Positions 1 through 7,516 of a stretch of DNA of 25,661 bases are shown in pieces. The notes beneath the pieces were generated by a model. It was not told the origin of the DNA and made no database searches. It worked only from the letters and a program-made list of their open reading frames with translations. Every line of letters starts with the position of its first letter. Positions within the stretch are counted from its first letter, which is position 1. A program made the position numbers and the translations under genes. The stretch is from contig DATAWZ010000176.1 in the NCBI GenBank assembly GCA_036266975.1, positions 1 to 25,661 on the forward strand. The letters run 5' to 3'. The stretch comes from DATAWZ01 sp036266975. GTDB taxonomy: Bacteria; Actinomycetota; Thermoleophilia; Solirubrobacterales; Solirubrobacteraceae.

Positions 1-765
1 GGCCGGCGCCTCTTCGACCGCGGCCGGCAGGGAGTGGTGCTCACGCCGGCGGGCGCGCGTCTGCTGGCCAGCGCGGCCAGGGCGCTGGACGAGCTCGACG
101 CCGCGCGGCGCGAGCTGGCCGGCGAGGAGGCGTCCACCCGGCCGGTGCGGCTCGGCGCCTTTCCCGCCGCGGTCGTGGGCCTCGTGCCACGGGGCCTCGC
201 CTCGCTGCCGCCCGAGCTGAGGGTCACGGTTCGAGAGGCGACCACGCCCGCCCTGATCCGCTCGCTGCGCGCGGGCACGCTCGACCTGGCCCTGCTCGCG
301 CGCACCCCGCCCTACCGCCCGCCCGACGCCCAGTCGCCGCCGCTGGAGCTGACGACGCTCACCGAGCGCGACCTGCTCATCGCCGTCGCTGCCAGCCATC
401 CCTTTGCGACGCTCCGGGCCGTCGAGGTCGAGCAACTCGACGGCCAGGTCTGGGTGGCCAGTCGATCCGAGGGCGGCGACACCCTGCTCGGCGTCTGGCC
501 CGGCCTCGCCGCGCGAGGAGACGTGCGCTACGTCGTGCGCGACTGGCTGGCCAAGCTGCAGATCGTCGCCGCCGGCCTGGCGATCACGACGGTCACGCCG
601 CTGATGCTCGATGCGCTGCCGGCCGGCGTGAGGGTCGTTGCGGTACGGGGAGAGCCACAGGAGACCCGGCGCATCGTGCTCGCCCGCCGGCCGGGACCGC
701 TCGAGAACCCCGCTGCGCGGGTGGCCGAGGCGCTGACCTTAGCGGCTCGCGACCGGGGGCCGTGA
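1..765 (+). CDS. LysR-family transcriptional regulator (5'-truncated by window edge)
   Basis: The reading frame is open from base 1, so the true start lies outside the window. The first visible residues (GRRLFDRGRQGVVLTPAG) match the end of the LysR winged helix-turn-helix, where 'LF.R....LT.AG' is the family signature. The linker helix follows (about 20 residues rich in Ala, Leu, Asp and Arg), then the periplasmic-binding-protein-like effector domain, which starts near 'RPVRLGAFPAAVVGLVP' and runs to the end. LysR proteins bind DNA as tetramers and respond to small ligands. The ligand cannot be told from sequence. A crotonase gene begins 19 bases downstream on the same strand and may be co-transcribed. 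This is unusual, since LysR genes are more often divergent from their target. Confidence 0.9.
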   Translation, partial: GRRLFDRGRQGVVLTPAGARLLASAARALDELDAARRELAGEEASTRPVRLGAFPAAVVGLVPRGLASLPPELRVTVREATTPALIRSLRAGTLDLALLARTPPYRPPDAQSPPLELTTLTERDLLIAVAASHPFATLRAVEVEQLDGQVWVASRSEGGDTLLGVWPGLAARGDVRYVVRDWLAKLQIVAAGLAITTVTPLMLDALPAGVRVVAVRGEPQETRRIVLARRPGPLENPAARVAEALTLAARDRGP

Positions 766-784
766 AGCCCGATAGGTTGCCGGT

Positions 785-1582
785 GTGAGCTATCAGACGA
801 TCGAGACCGGGACCCGCGACGGCGTGATGACGCTGCGCCTGAACCGACCCGAGGCCTTGAACGCGATCCCGCCACGGTGCGCGGCCGATGTGCGCGACGC
901 CCTCCGCTACGCCGGTGGCGATCCCGCCGTGCGCGTGATCTGCATCACCGGCAACGGCCGTGCGTTCTCGGCGGGCGCCGACCTGAAAGACAACTCCGAG
1001 CGCACGCTGGTCGCCTCGGGGGCCGCGGACCTCGGCTCGCCGATGCTCGACAAGTACGGAGAGATGATCCTCACCGTACGCGAGGTTCCCAAGCCGGTGA
1101 TCGCCGCGGTCAACGGCGGGGCGGCCGGCGTGGGCGCCTCGCTCGCACTGGCGTGCGACATGGTCCTCGCCCACGAGTCGGCGTACTTCCTGCTCGCGTT
1201 CGTGAACGTCGGCCTCGTGCCCGACGGCGGGGCGGTGCCGCTGATCGGCTCGCGCATCGGGATCGCCCGGGCGGTGGAGATGGCGATGCTCGGCGAACGC
1301 ATCCCCGCCGCGCAGGCGCTCGAGTGGGGCATGGTGAACCGGGTGCTCGACGACGAGCAGTTCCAGCCCACCGTCGAGGCGCTGCTCGCGCGCCTGGCGG
1401 CCGGCCCGCCGCTGTCCTACGCGGGTACCAAGGAACAGGTCAACGCGACCTTCTATCCGACTCTCGGCGCCGCGACGCGGCTGGAGGCCGCGCAGCAGCA
1501 GCGGATCTCCGAGTCGCGCGACTTCGCCGAGGGCGTGACCGCGTTCGCCGAGAAGCGGCCGGCCCGCTTCACCGGGGAGTGA
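785..1582 (+). CDS. enoyl-CoA hydratase/isomerase family protein, PaaG-like active site
   Basis: This is a 265-residue crotonase-fold protein that should bind an acyl-CoA thioester. The oxyanion-hole segments are visible: FSAGADL (residues 61-67) and NGGAAGVGASL (110-120). The two catalytic glutamates of true hydratases (rat Glu144 and Glu164) are absent, replaced by Ser119 and Phe139. The protein instead has VGLVPDGG with Asp147, the position used by PaaG-type ring-opening isomerases. It is therefore more likely an isomerase or another crotonase chemistry than a plain hydratase. The C-terminal 'EG..AF.EKR...F.G' motif is typical. The start is GTG with only a weak ribosome site. It lies downstream of the LysR gene and converges on the phosphotransferase-like gene at 1607. 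The substrate is unknown. Confidence 0.9.
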   Translation: MSYQTIETGTRDGVMTLRLNRPEALNAIPPRCAADVRDALRYAGGDPAVRVICITGNGRAFSAGADLKDNSERTLVASGAADLGSPMLDKYGEMILTVREVPKPVIAAVNGGAAGVGASLALACDMVLAHESAYFLLAFVNVGLVPDGGAVPLIGSRIGIARAVEMAMLGERIPAAQALEWGMVNRVLDDEQFQPTVEALLARLAAGPPLSYAGTKEQVNATFYPTLGAATRLEAAQQQRISESRDFAEGVTAFAEKRPARFTGE

Positions 1583-1606
1583 GCCGGCCGCGCGGTTCGG
1601 CGAGCG

Positions 1607-4369
1607 TCAGGCCGTTGCCGGCACCTCCCCGCTGACCGCCGCGCCCTCCTCGGCGTCGAGGATCTCGACCTGGCCGGTATCGCCGTTCATTCGGATGCGC
1701 GCGCCGTCGGGGATGATGCTCATCGCGCGGCTGAGCTGCACCGCGGGCATCCCGTACTCGCGCGCGAGGCACGAGCCGTGCGCGAGCAGGCCGCCCGTCT
1801 CCAGGATGATCCCCGTCAGCAGCAGGAAGACCGGCGTCCAGCCGGGGTCGGTGGAGTTGGTGATGAGGATCTCTCCGTCCTGGACGCGCCCGATCTCCTG
1901 CAGGGTGGGGACGACGCGGGCGATGCCCTCGACGAGCCCGCCGCTGGTGCCCATCCCCTGGTGGATCCCCTCGGGCAGCTCGACGCCGGCGGCCCGGTCG
2001 AACTCGGCATCGGCGTTGCGGCCGCGCTGCAGGTAGAGCGGCAGGCTCGCCTCCCGATTGAGCACCGCCTCGAAGTTCTTGCGCCGGGCGGCGATCTTGG
2101 CCTTCATCAGCGGCAGCTGCGAGGGGTCGCCGTCGAGCAGGCGGAAGAGCTCGTGGCGGGTCAGGAAGTAGAAGTCCGTGTCGCCCTCGAGCAGGCCGCG
2201 CTCTTGCAGCCGGCGACCGATCTCCTTGCAGCAGCGCTTCATCGAGAACGTCGAGCGGTCGACCCAGTGGCGCTCGTCGTCGCGGAACATCAGGAAACGC
2301 ATGAGGTAGTCCATCGTCCCCTTGAAGAGCTCCGCGCGCAGGGTGCCGAAGGACTTCCGGCGCATGTTCTCGGCGACGTGCTCGACGATCCGAACCCGCT
2401 CGGCCTCGACCTCCTTCTCCTTGACCTCGGGGTCGCGGGTGTCGGCGATCGACAGGAACGACTTCAGCGAGCGGTAGTCGACGGCCGGGTCCTCGGCACG
2501 CCGGATGAACCAGAAGTCGCGATCGGCGTGACCGCGGTGGCCGTGGTCGACGAGGAACTGCTCGTAGCGCTTCAGCCAGGCCCGCCCCTCCTCGCTGTCG
2601 CCGCACGCCTCGAAGAACGCGCCGTCCTGGTGGGCCTCGAACAGCTCGCCGAGCAGCTCGGAGTGCCGGATCTCCTCCGACAGCGCCCACAGCTCGGCGT
2701 TCTCGACCATCGTCGCCGTCTTGCGCGGCGTGCCGGTGATCAACTCGGTGAACTGCTTGACCTCGCCGCCGTCGTACCACTTCGCGAACATCGTCGCGAC
2801 CGCGGCGAACGAATCGCGGGCGTGGATCCAGAAGCCGTGCAGCACGTCGCGGCCGTACTCATTCTCGATCTGCGAGAGGCGGTTGAGCTCGGCCTTGACC
2901 TGCGCATCGGACCACGACCGAAGCTCCTCGGGCGGAACGCTGTTCGCGCTCTCGATCGACCCGTGCACGTAGGTCTGGTTGTTGGCCTCGATCCACCCGA
3001 ACGTGCGGCCGTGCTTGTCAATCGTGTTCAGCCGCAGCTGCAGCTTGGCGTACTGGACCAGGCTGAACGGCTGCTCGAGGATCTCCTGGTGCCACGCCGG
3101 CGGGACGTTGGCGAGCATCCCCGGCCGCACCGCCTGGAAGGAGGTGTTGGTGATGTTCGCCCGGTCGATGTTGCAGTTGTAGTAAGCGCCGCCCTTGTGG
3201 TAGGTGAACAGGCGCATCTTGGCCGTCTCGGGGAAGCCCCAGATCTGCTGGTAGGCCTCGTGGGCCCAGGTGAACAGATAGCCGCGGATCGAGTAGAAGA
3301 GCGGGGTCACGGCGCCGGTCCACACCTCGTCGGCCCAGGCCCGGGTATAGACCTGATCGTCGGGCGTCTCAGCCATCCACTGCCAGTCGTCGCAGTCCGC
3401 GTCCCAGGACAGGTGCACGCCGGTGACCGGCCGCGACTGCAGCAGGAAGAACTGCCCGTCCGCGTAGCCCCACTCGGTGTCCTGCGGGAAGCCGCCGTAG
3501 TGGGCCTGCACTCGCTGCCCGAGGCCGGCGAGCTCGCGAACCTGCACGTCGTCCAGGCAGAAGCGCTCGCGATTGTCCGGCGGGTTGTCCTCGGCGACGG
3601 TCCCGACACCCGTCTCGGGGTCGCGCACGACCCGCTTCTCCTTGCCGCCGAGCTTGCGCTCGATCACGCGCAGCTGGCTCGAGGCCACGACGAACTCGTC
3701 GGGGGTGGCGATGCCCGAGACGATCGCCTCGCCCAGGCCCCAGCTCGCGTTGATGACGATCTCGTTCGTCGCGGCGGTGAGCGGGTTGGCGGTGAACATC
3801 ACGCCGGAGACCTCCGAAGGGACCATCTTCTGCACGACGACCGCGATCCCGTTGGAGTGGTCAAAGCCCAGGGTGTGTCGATAAGAGGTCGCGCGGGCGG
3901 TCCACAGCGACGCCCAGCAGCGCTTGATCGCGTCGAGGACCTGGTCGCGGCCGGCGATGTCCAGGTAGGTGTCGTGCATCCCGGCGAACGACGCCTCGGC
4001 GAGATCCTCGGCGGTCCCAGACGAGCGCACCGCGACATCGGGAGCGTCGCCGAGCTCGCCGTACGCCGAGGTGATGCCGTCGATCATCGACGGCGGGAAG
4101 CCGGCGCCCGTGATCAGCTCGCGGATCTGCGCGGTCGTGCGCTCGAGCGCGGGCGCGTCGGCGTAGTCGAGTGTCGCCACGAGCTCATCGATACGCGAGC
4201 CGAGCCCCGCGGCCCGCAGGAACTCGGCGTAGCCGGCGGTCGTGACCGTGAAGCCCGGCGGCACCAGGAAGCCCGCCTGGACGAGCGCGGCGAGGTTCGC
4301 GCCCTTGCCCCCCACCAGGTCGTGCGTCGAGGACGCGTCGTTGAAGCGCAGCACGTACGTATCAGCCAT
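1607..4369 (-). CDS. PEP synthase/pyruvate phosphate dikinase-like phosphotransferase, unknown substrate
   Basis: This 920-residue protein has three parts. Residues 1 to about 335 form an ATP-grasp nucleotide-binding domain of the PEP-synthase type, with 'LVGGKGANLAALVQAGF.VPPGF' near the N terminus, 'VRSSGTAEDL..ASFAG' and a closing 'LLQSRPVTG'. About 340-780 is a long alpha-rich central domain I cannot assign. About 810-905 is the swivelling phosphohistidine domain, with 'TDPGWTPVF' and 'GGLLAHGSCLAREYGMPAV', which makes His864 the probable phosphorylated residue. There is no pyruvate-binding TIM barrel, so it is not a true PEP synthase. The layout resembles single-chain relatives such as rifampicin phosphotransferase, and by chemistry phenylphosphate synthase. 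The start is ATG with a GGGAG ribosome site seven bases upstream. It sits 53 bases downstream of the carboxyltransferase-like gene, so the two are almost certainly one operon. The substrate is unknown; antibiotic inactivation or phosphorylation of a phenol or alcohol is possible. Confidence 0.9.
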   Translation of the reverse strand: MADTYVLRFNDASSTHDLVGGKGANLAALVQAGFLVPPGFTVTTAGYAEFLRAAGLGSRIDELVATLDYADAPALERTTAQIRELITGAGFPPSMIDGITSAYGELGDAPDVAVRSSGTAEDLAEASFAGMHDTYLDIAGRDQVLDAIKRCWASLWTARATSYRHTLGFDHSNGIAVVVQKMVPSEVSGVMFTANPLTAATNEIVINASWGLGEAIVSGIATPDEFVVASSQLRVIERKLGGKEKRVVRDPETGVGTVAEDNPPDNRERFCLDDVQVRELAGLGQRVQAHYGGFPQDTEWGYADGQFFLLQSRPVTGVHLSWDADCDDWQWMAETPDDQVYTRAWADEVWTGAVTPLFYSIRGYLFTWAHEAYQQIWGFPETAKMRLFTYHKGGAYYNCNIDRANITNTSFQAVRPGMLANVPPAWHQEILEQPFSLVQYAKLQLRLNTIDKHGRTFGWIEANNQTYVHGSIESANSVPPEELRSWSDAQVKAELNRLSQIENEYGRDVLHGFWIHARDSFAAVATMFAKWYDGGEVKQFTELITGTPRKTATMVENAELWALSEEIRHSELLGELFEAHQDGAFFEACGDSEEGRAWLKRYEQFLVDHGHRGHADRDFWFIRRAEDPAVDYRSLKSFLSIADTRDPEVKEKEVEAERVRIVEHVAENMRRKSFGTLRAELFKGTMDYLMRFLMFRDDERHWVDRSTFSMKRCCKEIGRRLQERGLLEGDTDFYFLTRHELFRLLDGDPSQLPLMKAKIAARRKNFEAVLNREASLPLYLQRGRNADAEFDRAAGVELPEGIHQGMGTSGGLVEGIARVVPTLQEIGRVQDGEILITNSTDPGWTPVFLLLTGIILETGGLLAHGSCLAREYGMPAVQLSRAMSIIPDGARIRMNGDTGQVEILDAEEGAAVSGEVPATA

Positions 4370-4422
4370 GGAACGACTCCCTCTGCTCGTAGCGGCCGGC
4401 GCCGCTCACCAGCACGCGACCA

Positions 4423-5892
4423 TCAAGACTCCGGTGACTTGGATAACTCGATCGAGACGCTCGGCGTGCGCAGTCGTACCCGGCGGGCGCGGCCGGCGTC
4501 GAGCGCGGCCCGCATGAGCCGGTCGACGTCGTCGGCGAATTGATAGCGCAGCGGGAGCGGGCCGGCTGCCCGCGTGGCCTCGATGTCCGGCACCGGCGCG
4601 AAGTAGCGACGCATGAACTCGTCGTCGTCATCGCCGGACCCGAGCTGGTCGCGCATCTGGAGCAGCGTCGTCTCGGGGCGCTTCCAGCCGACCATCTTGC
4701 GGCCCGCCGGGGTGGACAGAAGCTTGTCGCGCGCGTTCTCGTCGATCGGCGCGGGCGGCTCGCCGAAGGCGCCGATCATGTACATCGCGACCTCGTCGGT
4801 GGTGATCGACCAGCGGTCGCCGGTCACGACGTTGAGCACGGCCTGCGTACCGAGCAGCTGCGAGAAGGGCGTCGCGGAGACCGGATGGCCGAAGGCGGCT
4901 CGGACGTAGGGGATCTCCTCGAGCACCGCTTCGAGCTTCTCTGGCATCCCGTACTGCGCGAGCTGCGCCTTGAAGGTCCCGGTCATCCCGCCCGGCAGCT
5001 GGTGGTCGTACAGGCGACGGTCGTACTCCTGGCAGGTGCCGATCGGGTGGCCTTCCTGGAGGGCGATCCGCTCGAGATGCTCGGCGACCGCGTCGAATCC
5101 GGTCGTGTCCAGGTTGTGGGTGTGCCCGGCCGACTCGATGTTGACGATCATCATCTCGGTCGAGGGCAGCGACGGCCCGTTGGCCATGGGCCGGCTGCAG
5201 GTGTGCAGGATGTGCGCGCCGTGCTCGATCGCGGTCAGGTAGTTCAGCGGCGCCAGGCCCGTCGTGTTGTGGCAGTGCATCTCCAGCGGCAGATCGCCGC
5301 ACGCCTGCACGAGCGCGGGTACGAGCGTCGCGGCGCGCTCGGGCGTGAGGATGCCGGGTGCGTCCTCGAAGTAGATCGACGAGCCCACCCCCCAGGAGAC
5401 CATCTCGCGCACCCGGTCGGCGTAGAATTCGTCGGTGTGCACGGGGCTGATCCCGTACATGATCGAGGGCACGACGAGCATCCCCGCCTCATGGCAGCGG
5501 CGCGCCCGGTACTCCATCTCGGCCATGTCGTAGAGACAGTCGAAGACCCAGACCGAGTCCATCTGCATCCGGTCGGCCATGTAGCGCGTGTAGAAGTCGA
5601 GCACCGCGTACGAGGAGATCCCGTACTGGCCCGAGGAGGAGGGGCGCTGCCCGTAGCGCAGCGTGCTGTTCGGCATCATCCGCCGGTAGTGCTGGGCGGC
5701 CTCGATCGGGTCCTCGCGCAGGAAGCGCATCATCACCGTGTAGAAGCCGCCGCTCGGGACGTCGATCGAGTAGAAGCCCGCGCGGTCCATGTGGTGCGCG
5801 ATGTCCGTGATCATCCCGGCACGCATCCGCATCCCCCACAACGACTGGGGACCGTCGCGGAAGGTCTGATCGCAGAACTGGATCTCGGCCAT
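4423..5892 (-). CDS. pyruvate/oxaloacetate carboxyltransferase-like DRE-TIM metallolyase homologue without biotin carrier
   Basis: This 489-residue protein resembles the carboxyltransferase of oxaloacetate decarboxylase alpha, pyruvate carboxylase and transcarboxylase 5S. It begins with DQTFRDGPQS (Asp8, Arg12, Asp13: the DxTxRD..QS signature). It has the metal-ligand pair MHCHNTTG (His206, His208), 'PMANGPSLPSTE', 'HQLPGGMTG', and the C-terminal carboxylase domain motif 'TPFSQLLGTQAVLNVVTGDRW'. Two things are odd. The lysine that is carbamylated and binds metal in these enzymes (KDMAGLL) is Glu176 here (FEDAPGIL). There is also no biotinyl domain at the C terminus, and no biotin carrier or biotin carboxylase gene nearby. 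It may therefore catalyse a retro-aldol or other enolate reaction rather than biotin-dependent carboxylation. ATG start, no clear ribosome site. It is the first gene of the operon with the phosphotransferase at 1607-4369. Confidence 0.87.
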   Translation of the reverse strand: MAEIQFCDQTFRDGPQSLWGMRMRAGMITDIAHHMDRAGFYSIDVPSGGFYTVMMRFLREDPIEAAQHYRRMMPNSTLRYGQRPSSSGQYGISSYAVLDFYTRYMADRMQMDSVWVFDCLYDMAEMEYRARRCHEAGMLVVPSIMYGISPVHTDEFYADRVREMVSWGVGSSIYFEDAPGILTPERAATLVPALVQACGDLPLEMHCHNTTGLAPLNYLTAIEHGAHILHTCSRPMANGPSLPSTEMMIVNIESAGHTHNLDTTGFDAVAEHLERIALQEGHPIGTCQEYDRRLYDHQLPGGMTGTFKAQLAQYGMPEKLEAVLEEIPYVRAAFGHPVSATPFSQLLGTQAVLNVVTGDRWSITTDEVAMYMIGAFGEPPAPIDENARDKLLSTPAGRKMVGWKRPETTLLQMRDQLGSGDDDDEFMRRYFAPVPDIEATRAAGPLPLRYQFADDVDRLMRAALDAGRARRVRLRTPSVSIELSKSPES

Positions 5893-5896
5893 GGAT

Positions 5897-5976
5897 CGGT
5901 CGGCTCAGCGACCGGGTCGCGCCTTCAACCGACCGGTCGGTAACAGCCGGCCACACGGTCGCATACCGATCTCGGT
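5897..5976 (-). promoter_or_regulatory. promoter region with three ACCGA-type dyads upstream of the carboxyltransferase-like operon
   Basis: Three inverted repeats lie just upstream of the ATG at 5892. They are CGGTCG-gctcag-CGACCG at 5897-5914, the perfect 14-base palindrome ACCGACCGGTCGGT at 5928-5941, and ACCGA-tc-TCGGT at 5965-5976. A TTGACA-like -35 hexamer on the minus strand lies at 5979-5984, but I see no convincing -10 at normal spacing. The middle site looks like a TetR-family operator. The repeats are seen directly; the regulator is inferred and is not encoded beside them. The rest of 5985-6147, leading to the DUF1801 gene, shows no clear promoter. Confidence 0.5.
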
Positions 5977-6147
5977 CCTGTCAACCGGCCGCCGGGCGGC
6001 GGTGGGAGTTCTGCCCATCGATCTGGACTCACCCGTCGTACGGGGCGGCCCGGCGGCGCGCGCTGTACGTCCGCCGAGCAGGCGCCTTGCGGTCAGGGCT
6101 AGCATGCGCGGCACCTCAGGGGCGTTTTCAACCGGCAAGGGATACCC

Positions 6148-6546
6148 ATGGCAAGCGACGATGCGTCAACGCTGATCGACGAGCGGATCAAGGAACTGGG
6201 CGACTGGCGCGGCAAGACGCTCAGCAAGGTCAGGGGCATCATCCGCAAGGCCGACCCCGAGATCGTCGAGGAGTGGAAGTGGGCGAAAGCGACCAGCCCG
6301 GGAACGCCGGTCTGGTCGCGCAACGGCGTGATCTGCACTGGTGAGCCCTACAAGACGGTGGTCAAGCTCACGTTCTTCAAGGGTGCCTCCTTGAGCGACC
6401 CGGCGGGGCTGTTCAACTCCAGCCTAGAGGGCAAGACCAGGCGGGCCATCGACATCGGCGAGCACGACAAGATCAACGCAGGCGCACTGCGGGACCTGGT
6501 CCGCGAGGCGGTCGCGCTGAACCTGCGGGGCAAGAAGCGCTCCTGA
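6148..6546 (+). CDS. DUF1801 domain-containing protein
   Basis: This is a 132-residue soluble protein. 'IDERIKELGDWRGKTLSKVRGIIRKADPEIVEEWKW' followed by 'PVWSRNGVICTGEPYKTVVKLTFFKGASL.DP.GLFN' is the typical start and core of the DUF1801 family (YdhG-like fold). The basic tail 'LRGKKRS' is also common there. The biochemical role of the family is not established. The ATG is preceded by AAGGG about seven bases upstream. It ends 5 bases before the convergent LLM gene. It stands alone on its strand between the operon at 4423-5892 and the oxygenase cluster, and its context does not suggest a function. Confidence 0.88.
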   Translation: MASDDASTLIDERIKELGDWRGKTLSKVRGIIRKADPEIVEEWKWAKATSPGTPVWSRNGVICTGEPYKTVVKLTFFKGASLSDPAGLFNSSLEGKTRRAIDIGEHDKINAGALRDLVREAVALNLRGKKRS

Positions 6547-6551
6547 CGCAG

Positions 6552-7484
6552 TCAGGCGAGCGCGGGAGCGAGCACCCGCCCGACGAGCTCGACGAACTCG
6601 AGGTCGTCATGCGCGAAGTGCTGGCACATGACTCGGTGCACGCCGGCTGCCCGCAACTGGCCCAGCTGTGCGACGACCTCCTCGAGCGGGCCGACGATCC
6701 AGCCCGGGCCACCCAGGTTCTCCGCCGGCACGCCGCGCACGTGCGCCACGCGCTCGGTCCGCCGGCGCAGATCGCCCTCGTCGGTTCCGGTGATGACCAC
6801 CGTCATGACCGAGAAGGGCAGCGGCGCACGACCAGCCGCCTCGCACGCCTGCACGATCCGCTCGCGGCGCTCGTTCACCTCGGCGACGGTGGCGTAGACC
6901 GTGTTGTACTCGTCGGCGAACCTCGCGGCGAGCAAGGCGCTGCGCGGACCGGCCATGCCGCCCATGATCAGCGGCGGGTGAGGTGACTGCACCGGCCGCG
7001 GCTCGGCCCGCAGGCCCTGGATCCGGTAGTGCTCGCCGTCGAAGGAGAAGTCCTCCTGCGTCCAGGTGCCGACGATGACCTCGAGCTGCTCGGCGAGCAC
7101 GTCCATCCGCTGCCGTGCCTCCAGGAACGGAAAGCCGTAGGCGTGGTGCTCGGCCTCGTGCCAACCCGCGCCCAGACCGACGTCGATCCGACCGCCGGAG
7201 ATCTGGTCGGCGCTGGCCGCGACCTTGGCGAGCACCGAGGGATGGCGAAAGCTCGTCGGCGAGACCAGCGTCCCCAGCCGCAGAGTGCTCGTGGCCGAGG
7301 CGAGCGCGCAGATCGTCGCCCAGGCGTCCAGCGAGCCGCGCTCGGGGTGCTGGCCGTCGAGGTTGAGGTAGTGATCGGAGCGGAACAGCGTGCCCACGCC
7401 GTGCCCCTCGCAGGCGCGCGCGAGCGCCTGCCACTGAGCCCACGTCACGCCCTCCTGGCCTTCGATCATCAGCGCGAGCTGCAT
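6552..7484 (-). CDS. LLM-class oxidoreductase, probably F420-dependent
   Basis: This 310-residue luciferase-like monooxygenase-fold protein has the N-terminal 'QLALMIEGQEG.TW.QW..LA..CE..GV.TLFRSDHY' strand-helix unit. It also has 'STLRLGTLVSP.SFRHPSVLAK.AA..DQISGGRIDVGLGAGW...EH.AYGFPF', the strongest family signature, and 'PPLIMGG...RSALLAARFADEYN' in the second half. In high-GC actinobacteria this subgroup usually uses the deazaflavin F420 for hydride transfer. That is family knowledge, since the cofactor cannot be read directly here. The ATG has a GGAG ribosome site about 8 bases upstream. It follows the DUF2236 gene by 32 bases on the same strand, so both probably come from the promoter at 8894-8927 as a TetR-controlled redox pair. 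Confidence 0.92.
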   Translation of the reverse strand: MQLALMIEGQEGVTWAQWQALARACEGHGVGTLFRSDHYLNLDGQHPERGSLDAWATICALASATSTLRLGTLVSPTSFRHPSVLAKVAASADQISGGRIDVGLGAGWHEAEHHAYGFPFLEARQRMDVLAEQLEVIVGTWTQEDFSFDGEHYRIQGLRAEPRPVQSPHPPLIMGGMAGPRSALLAARFADEYNTVYATVAEVNERRERIVQACEAAGRAPLPFSVMTVVITGTDEGDLRRRTERVAHVRGVPAENLGGPGWIVGPLEEVVAQLGQLRAAGVHRVMCQHFAHDDLEFVELVGRVLAPALA

Positions 7485-7516
7485 CGGCCGCTCCAGAGTA
7501 CCCAGGGGCTCGCTCC

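Noticed and set aside
1778..4543. A 921-codon open frame on the plus strand opposite the phosphotransferase gene.
   Set aside because: It is the antisense of a gene with clear domains. Its translation is rich in Arg, Gly, Leu and His with no motifs, and long shadow frames are expected at this G+C content.
4540..5943. A long plus-strand open frame opposite the carboxyltransferase-like gene.
   Set aside because: Low-complexity translation without motifs; the minus strand has conserved DRE-TIM signatures throughout.
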